Shown one piece after another: positions 57,677 through 64,000 of a DNA stretch of 64,000 nucleotides. The stretch spans positions 45,241,291-45,305,290 of the forward strand of contig CP154956.1 of assembly GCA_039621445.1 (NCBI GenBank), in the 5' to 3' direction. The translations under genes and the position numbers were made by a program. The DNA comes from Euglena gracilis. Taxonomy: Eukaryota > Euglenida > Euglenophyceae > Euglenales. Position 1 is the stretch's first letter. Every line of letters starts with the position of its first letter. Below the pieces are notes generated by a model that was given only the letters and a program-made list of their open reading frames with translations, did not search any database and was not told where the DNA came from.

Positions 57677-59433
57677 CATCGTAGCGCCGTCTGTGGTCCT
57701 TCCTCACGTCACTGTCACTTCCAGGCAGCCAGGCTTGGCAGGCGAAGCGGAGGGGCAATACTCCTGGCGCGCTCCTCCTGCAACAGCGACGAGGGACGTC
57801 TTCCCCTCTCCGGGGGGTCCGGCCCCAGACCCACACACCTACCCCTGAAACCGGGACTTCTGAGTTAAATAGAAACCTGCTGCCCCCTCCCCCCTTCCTG
57901 GAGACCGGAGACAGGTCAGTAGGCGCAGTACAGTGAGAAAGAGGGACTCGTGAATTTCCGCACAACTCTCCCCACACTTGCAAACAACACGGACCATCAT
58001 CCCCGCCCACTCAACCTTCAAAATGCTCGGAGGGTCGCCCTCAGAGGTTTTCTCCTTCAAAAAACCCTCGCAGCACCAGCACCAGTGCTCATGCCCTGGC
58101 GCAGAAAAGTTGTGTTCTCACCCCCAGCACTTCACTCATGGGGCTGCCAACGTCCCCAACACTGCACGCTCACGGGAGCAGCCGTTTGCCCCAGTCACGG
58201 TTGCTTTCCTTGCCTCTTTTGTCACTCAATGCTCATACAATGCCAGCAATTAAATCAACAAAAGCGAAGTAAGCATTGCGGTTCTTTGTTCATATGAGTT
58301 TGGTATCGTCGAAAGGGTCCTTCAGACTGTCGATGACGCTGGCATGGGGGACCGAGGCAAACCATGCACCTCCCCACAACTCCCCCGCACACACCCGGGG
58401 CTCTGGTGCCCCAGAGCTGCAGCCCGCGCCCATACCACGCCGGGGGGCGGCCGCCGACGGCCCGCAGCCCGCAGAGCAGAGGGGCGGGGCTGCGGTGACG
58501 ACACGGAAAGAAGATTTCCCGGATTCCCATCGCTGTGGTAACCGTTCGCTCCCACATAGCTGGCGGTTTTTGTTTTTTAAAAAAAATGTTTATTATTTTT
58601 TTGGAAAAACAGCCAAAAAATGGCAAAAAAAACAAAAGAAAAAATAATGAGACCAGTTTTCCCTTGATCGCAAAGGTGAACTCGAAATGGGCCAAAATGA
58701 TTCAAAAAACACCTAATTTTCAGTCAAATTGGAAAAAATCGGAAAAATGTGTAAACTCGCCAAATTTTGGTCACTTTTCATCAATTTTCTGGTTGAAACC
58801 ATCCAAAATTTCCCTTGATGTGACAAGATTTGAGTTGAGAAAAATTCTTTCGCCAAGGACCCCCTCAATGGCGCTATTTTTATTTAAAAAAGCATGTTTT
58901 GTGACTTTGTTTTAAATGAGCCGCCGGCTCCCCCCCCCCCCCCGAATGTTTCCCCAGCACCGCAATTGCAAAATTGCAATTGCAATTGCCCTTGCAATTG
59001 CAAAATGGCCGGCGTGGATGCAGGACAGGCGGCCGACCACGTGAGAACACAGAGGCGGCTGCTGGGAACTGCTGAGCACAAGCCAGCACATGTTACTTCT
59101 CCGTCGTGCTTCGGTGGGGTCTGGTTGGACAGGCAGGCAGGGTGGAACACCTCCATGCCCTGCCGCAAAGGTTGCGGACACAGCGTGGAGGGTTTCGCTG
59201 CCCACGCTGCGGAAAAATTAAAGCAGAACGGAAGTAAGGAATTTCGCGTTCAGAATTTATCCACCGACACGGCATACACCAAAGGCACCTGTTCTCCGAT
59301 TCACCTGCCGACGGGACTGGGGGGGGGACTAGCACGATGGCCGACACTGCTGTCGAAGACACATATGTGGGTGGCCGGGGCTGTTTGTCTGCGGCGTGCA
59401 GTGCGGGCTCAAGGCGGGGCGGGGGGGGGTGGG
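57672..59433. other. Region upstream of the reductase-like gene
   Basis: Apart from the candidate at 58,290-58,497 no gene is supported. Notable is the run GCAATTGCAAAATTGCAATT near 58,963, a short nested palindrome of CAATTG units. Confidence 0.45.
58290..58497 (-). CDS. Candidate C-terminal exon of an unidentified gene
   Basis: Open frame after a possible acceptor GTCACCGCAG, coding GMGAGCSSGAPEP, ELWGGAWFASVPHASVIDS and LKDPFDDTKLI then TGA. Composition looks protein-like at its end, but no family is recognised and splice sites are not proven. A second reading with a 60-nt intron is possible. Confidence 0.3.
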
Positions 59434-59454
59434 GGGGAGGGTTACGGTAGGAGG

Positions 59455-59860
59455 ATGGACAGTAGTAGGAGGATCTCGATCCTCCTCGAATGTCGTTCGA
59501 GGTCGTTCGAGGAGGATCAATATCCTCCTCGAACATCGTTCGAGGTCGTTCGAGGAGGATCAAAATCCTCCTCGAATGTCGTTCGAGGTCGTTCGAGGAG
59601 GATCGAGATCCTCCTCGAACGTCGTTCGAGGTCGTTCGAGGAGGATCAAAATCCTCCTCGAATGTCATTCGAGGTCGTTCGAGGAGGATCAATATCCTCC
59701 TCGAACATCGTTCGAGGTCGTTCGAGGAGGATCAAAATCCTCCTCGAATGTCGTTCGAGGTCGTTCGAGGAGGATCGAAATCCTCCTCGAATGTCGTTCG
59801 AGGTGGATCGAGGAGGATCAAAATCCTCCTCGAATGTCGTTCAGGGAATATTTTTGAATA
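59455..59860. repeat. Left palindromic array (about 42-bp period)
   Basis: About nine units of ATCCTCCTCGAATGTCGTTC then GAGGTCGTTCGAGGAGGATC. Each unit is nearly self-complementary. Evenly spaced like a CRISPR but without unique spacers. Confidence 0.92.
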
Positions 59861-59869
59861 AATGAGTGT

Positions 59870-61040
59870 ATTCCTGCGTGTAATAAATGAGTGTATTCCT
59901 GGGATGAAATCTTAACCCTAACCCTACTCCTTCTAATAACCTCAGAAAATCTCTCGGTATAAGATCACTTTTGAATAAAAATAAGCCAGTGCATTCTTGC
60001 AACATTTCGGCGCCAGAAGTACGTTTCTTTTAAATCGCGTGGAAAATTTCCCCCTAGAGGGTACCAGCTACCCCAAAGAATCGCCCAACTAGGGTTAATA
60101 CACATGGGGGGACCCTCGCTCGGCGCCTTCGGGATGGTTGCAACCATTGGGGATGAAATCTTAACCCTAACCCTATTCCTTCTAATAACGTCAGAAAATC
60201 TCTCGGTGTAAGATTACTTTTGAATAAAAATATTTATGAGCGAGTGCATTCTTGCAACATTCCGGCGTAACAAAAAGTACGTTTCTTTTAAATCGCGTGG
60301 AAAATTTCCCCCTACTGGGTACCAGCTACCCCAAAGAGTCGCCCAACTAGGGTTAATACACATGGGGGGACCCTCGCTCGGCGCCTTCGGGATGGTTGCA
60401 ACCATTGGGGATGAAATCTTAACCCTAACCCTATTCCTTCTAATAACGTCAGAAAATCTCTCGGTATAAGCTTACTTTTGAATAAAAATATTTATGAGCG
60501 AGTGCATTCCTGCAACATTTCGGCGTCAGAAAAAGTACGTTTCTTTTAAATCGCGTGGAAAATTTCCCCCTAGAATAAAAATATTTATGAGCGAGTGCAT
60601 TCTTGCAACATTCCGGCGTAACAAAAAGTACGTTTCTTTTAAATCGCGTGGAAAATTTCCCCCTACTGGGTACCAGCTACCCCAAAGAGTCGCCCAACTA
60701 GGGTTAATACACATGGGGGGACCCTCGCTCGGCGCCTTCGGCGCCTCGCTCGGGTCCCCCCATGTTTTTAACCCTAGTTGGGCGACTCTTTGGGTTCGCT
60801 GCGTACCCTGTAGAGAGGAAATATAGCAACGATGAGCGGGATGGTTGCAACCATTGGGGATGAAATCTTAACCCTAACCCTATTCCTTCTAATAACCTCA
60901 GAAAATCTCTCGGTGTAAGATTACTTTTGAATAAAATATTTATGAGCGACGCATTCTTGAGTAAAAAAAACAAACAAGCAGAATCAAGAGCAATGAACCA
61001 TGGTAACAAACTCCCAAAAAAACTTGCAACTGAAACTTGA
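59870..61040. repeat. Tandem repeat of about 255 bp with CCCTAACCCTA motifs
   Basis: Four partial units: AATCTTAACCCTAACCCTA, CTTCTAATAACGTCAGAAAA, TCTCTCGGTGTAAG, TTTGAATAAAAATATTTATG, GCATTCTTGCAACATT, AAATCGCGTGGAAAATTTCC, CAGCTACCCCAAAGAGTCGC, CGCTCGGCGCCTTCGG. The third unit carries a full inverted arm (GGGCGACTCTTTGGGTTCGC), the same palindrome as at 15.7-15.83 kb. Confidence 0.88.
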
Positions 61041-61054
61041 ATGCATGTACGTAG

Positions 61055-61530
61055 GAGGAGGATCGAGATCCTCCTCGAATGTCGTTCGAGGTCGTTCGAG
61101 GAGGATCAATATCCTCCTCAAATGTCGTTCGAGGTCGTTCGAGGAGGATCAAAATCCTCCTCGAATGTCGTTCGAGGTGGTTCGAGGAGGATCAATATCC
61201 TCCTCGAATGTCGTTCGAGGTCGTTCGAGGAGGATCAAAATCCTCCTCGAATGTCGTTCGAGGTCGTTCGAGGAGGATCGAGATCCTCCTCGAATGTCGT
61301 TCGAGGTCGTTCGAGGAGGATCAAAATCCTCCTCGAATGTCGTTCGAGGTCGTTCGAGGAGGATCAAAATCCTCCTCGAATGTCGTTCGAGGTCGTTCGA
61401 GGAGGATCAAAATCCTCCTCGAATGTCGTTCGAGGTCGTTCGAGAGGATTTTAAGCCCCCCCCCTCGAACGGGGGGGGGGCTTAAAAACGTTCGAGGAGG
61501 TTCGAGCTCGAACGTTCGAGCTCGAACCTC
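61055..61530. repeat. Right palindromic array with C/G hairpin
   Basis: Same 42-bp units as the left array, then TTTTAAGCCCCCCCC opposite GGGGGGGGCTTAAAAACG and the palindromes GTTCGAGCTCGAACGTTCGA. Confidence 0.92.
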
Positions 61531-61545
61531 CTCCTACTGATACCC

Positions 61546-63680
61546 CCCCGGGGGTGGGGGGCTCTCGGGCTTCCCCTTTGGCGGGGGGAGAGGCGCTGAC
61601 GGGGCCGAGCAGGAATATGGAACAGGGTAGCGGTACGGGCGGGGTGGGTAGGGCAGCACTGTGACCGGTGGGGGGTGGGGCGGACGGTAGCGGTGAGGGG
61701 GGTGTGCTGTGTAGGGGCTCGCCCTCCCCATGCGGCAGAGTAGGGGGATGGGGAGGGTGAGGGGGGCAACAGGGTCAGGAGGGGGTGAGGCCGTCTCAGC
61801 CTGGGGAACACGCCGTGTCCCCCTGGCCAGCCGTTTCTGCAGACACCTTTTCTGGGACACTCTTCTGCGCCCTCCCCCCCCCCCCTCAGGCCGTTTTCTT
61901 TGGGCGGCCTCCATCGGATCAACCAGTAAGACAGTGAGGGAGACAGTAAGGGAGGGACCCAAAGGTCCCGCTGCCAACGGATATGCGCCCGGATATGCAG
62001 GTGTCAGAGGCGGTCAGATTTTTTGGGCTTTGGTTACCCAAGACCTGCCCAACCACCACAGAACTGACCAAAAACCAAAGCTCAAGAAGCTGACATGCAA
62101 ATATTATCCACCAACGTGTTGGCCGACAATATTGATATAATATTGAGATGCCAATAACACCGCATTGTCTGGTGCTGTGCTGAGCCAATGCCACCAAACG
62201 GCGGGCCAGTCGCAACGCCACAGCCTCGGACTATAGCCGGGGAAAGCCACTCAGGGGCGGCCGCTCCTCCCCGACGGTCCGGCTCTTCCGCAGCTTCACG
62301 CGGCCCTTCTTCAGCACCTGCAGCAGGGCTGGACAGCAAAGACTGGTGGGGGGGGGGGCGGACCCCCCTCAGCCACCACTCATGGGGTTTCGGGCACTCT
62401 GGCACAGCCCTGGCCTGTGGGGCCGCGGTGGCCGCCGGGGCCGCGGCGCCGGCGGGGGTCGCGACGCGCCGCTGCACCCGCAGGCTGACGCGGCCCTTCC
62501 GCACCGCGGGGGACGCCGTCCACCGCGCCCCCGCCAGGCCCGGACCGCGGGGACCGGGTTTGGCGCCGGCGGTGGCGGTCGCCCGGGGGGGGGGGGGGCG
62601 CAAACGTCGGGCTTGCGGAGGAGGACAGCTGCGGCAGGGGCGATACACCCTCCGCACCACCCGGAAGGTTAGGGGAGTTCTTACCCCCCCCCCCCCCCGG
62701 GAAGTTGTGACCTGACTGGTCAGCGAGCACAAACCTGGCTGATTTCTTCCCAACACAAAACGTCAACAAGCCCAGGTGACAACTTCCTGGTAGGAAGGCG
62801 ACAACTTCACAGGATACTTGTTTTGGATGTCAAATTTCGACCCATTTGTGTTGAAACAATTCTTTTTGACCGATAATAACCATTTGATCGCACCGATGCC
62901 AAAATTTTGCAAAATCCGCTGCAGATCTGTGGATTTTGTGAATAATGCCAAAACCAATTTTTACACAAGAAATCTGCAGGTACGGTCCTCAATGACAAAT
63001 CTGCAGGTCCTCAATGACAAAGACTTGATATCACAAGTCAGTGGATGAAGTTTGATCTCCCTGAGAGGGAAGGTGACCACCGGGAGGGACAAGGTTGTAG
63101 GTAAAAGTTTGGCGAGGGTGTGTCGACCAGGGTTCAATATAAAGGCAAGTGGGAGGGATAAGGACAAGGAAATCAGATCCCCCCCCCCTGCGGTCCAGGA
63201 GGGGGAAACCCCTTCCCACCTAAACAGTGGCACGGTCCAGGTGACCAACTTTTGGCCCGGCGCAAAGCATGAGCCCCCCAAAAAAGTCCCAAAATGGCCA
63301 AAAGTGCCACTTTGCGCACTACCCTTTGCGCACTACCCCCCTCCCTATGTCCAAAGTGGTAACCTCTGTCCTCCGACGGGGGGGGGGTGGTTGTTGGGCT
63401 GTGACCAAAAAGTTGTCCAATGTCGGGGGGGGGGGGGGGGCGGTGGACCACAGGCCCAAAAAAAAAAGTTGGCGGATACCCGGGGCCCAACCCCCCCCCC
63501 CCAAAAGCCAAAATTTCCCACCGGAAATTTTAGGCAATGGGGGGTGGTCCCACAACCACCCCACCCCTCCTCCTCTGCGGGGGCAAAAAAAATATTCCGG
63601 CGCAAAGCGCCGGGTGTGTATTTTAGGACCCTCTTGAGGCTCAATATAAAAATTTGCACCCAAATGCATGGGTTCCGGGC
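61546..63680. other. G/C-rich region, only a weak minus-strand exon candidate
   Basis: On the minus strand about 62,530-62,460 reads AVRKGRVSLRVQRRV and about 62,330-62,240 reads VLKKGRVKLRKSRTVGEERP; the similar RKGRVxLR phrases could be two exons of one basic protein. The family is not recognised and splice sites are unproven. The rest is low-complexity sequence. Confidence 0.3.
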
Positions 63681-64000
63681 CAAAACCGGGGGGGGGGGAG
63701 CGTCGAAAAACGCTCATTTTCGGCTCAAAAACAGTTCTTCCGGGTCCGGGAAACATCGCTTCGGGGAATTTTTTTTCGATTTTTTTCCCGAATTTTTTCG
63801 ACCCTTCCAACCCAAAAACGGCCAAAACGGTCAAAATGGCCCAAATTGGCTGAAAAATAGCCGTAACTCGGCTGGGCGGGGAGTTGCAGGGAAATCAAAT
63901 ACCCTTAGATAGGGCCTCAAAGGGCTTCAATTCAGGTCTCCGGACCTTTCCTTTGCCTCCCCACCATTTTCGAGAAATTTTGGAAAAATTGATTTTTTGA
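63680..64000. repeat. Single copy of the 5.66-6.45 kb repeat
   Basis: GTCGAAAAACGCTCATTTTC, AAACAGTTCTTCCGGGTCCG, TTTTTTTTCGATTTTTTTCC, then GGCGGGGAGTTGCAGGGAAA and CCATTTTCGAGAAATTTTGG, in the same order as the three-unit array and its tail in the first LHC intron. Confidence 0.8.

Larger units (their letters stand above)
59434..61545. mobile_element. Palindromic non-autonomous element (2.1 kb), same family as 14.6-20.3 kb
   Basis: Starts GGGAGGGTTACGGTAGGAGG and ends CCTCCTCCTACTGATACCCC, imperfect terminal inverted repeats shared with the LHC insertion at 2,284-4,274. Layout: left palindromic array, dispersed repeat units in tandem, right palindromic array. No ORF of its own. Confidence 0.8.

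Noticed and set aside
59455-61530. CRISPR-like evenly spaced arrays
   Set aside because: Repeats are self-complementary with no unique spacers and no cas genes, in a eukaryotic sequence.

Overview
This window is nuclear DNA of a photosynthetic euglenid, most likely Euglena gracilis or a close relative. Three things point there. (1) The plus strand carries tandem light-harvesting chlorophyll a/b (LHCII) units in one reading frame, a polyprotein layout known from Euglena. (2) Many introns are not GT-AG. Their ends obey the euglenid non-conventional pattern: exon, 3 nt, CAG at the 5' end, and CTG, 5 nt, exon at the 3' end, with the two ends complementary. Applying the rule joins exons in frame again and again. 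(3) Non-coding DNA is full of long G/C homopolymers, dinucleotide microsatellites and palindromic repeats. No bacterial operons, rRNA, tRNA or CRISPR were seen.

Layout. 1-12,757 (+): 3' part of an LHCII polyprotein gene with three full 699-nt units plus the terminal piece and stop; one unit is split by a 1,991-bp element with terminal inverted repeats and a 10-bp target duplication. 14.6-20.3 kb: a palindromic repeat element into which a decayed DIRS-like tyrosine-recombinase retrotransposon has inserted. 20.5-26.9 kb: a second, better preserved DIRS-like element (minus strand) and fragments of its termini. 43,169-27,020 (-): a secreted or lumenal GH172/DUF2961 family protein in about 21 small exons spread over 16 kb. 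45,907-43,720 (-): a four-exon homologue of SPRING (DUF2054, C12orf49). 57.4-48,375 (-): a glutathione-reductase-like flavoprotein in 15 exons whose first redox cysteine reads as serine. 58.3-62.6 kb holds weak exon candidates plus a second palindromic element (59.4-61.5 kb). 62.6-64 kb is repeats.

The host genes have no evident joint function. The LHC gene serves the plastid antenna; the SPRING homologue is expected in the secretory pathway; the GH172 protein has a signal peptide; the reductase-like protein may be catalytically altered. What links them is intron biology: conventional and non-conventional introns alternate within single genes, exons go down to about 24 nt, and several introns look like mobile-element insertions. 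Exon boundaries are hand-derived from family alignment, frame and splice signals; a shift of 1-3 nt is possible where the sequence is repetitive at a junction.
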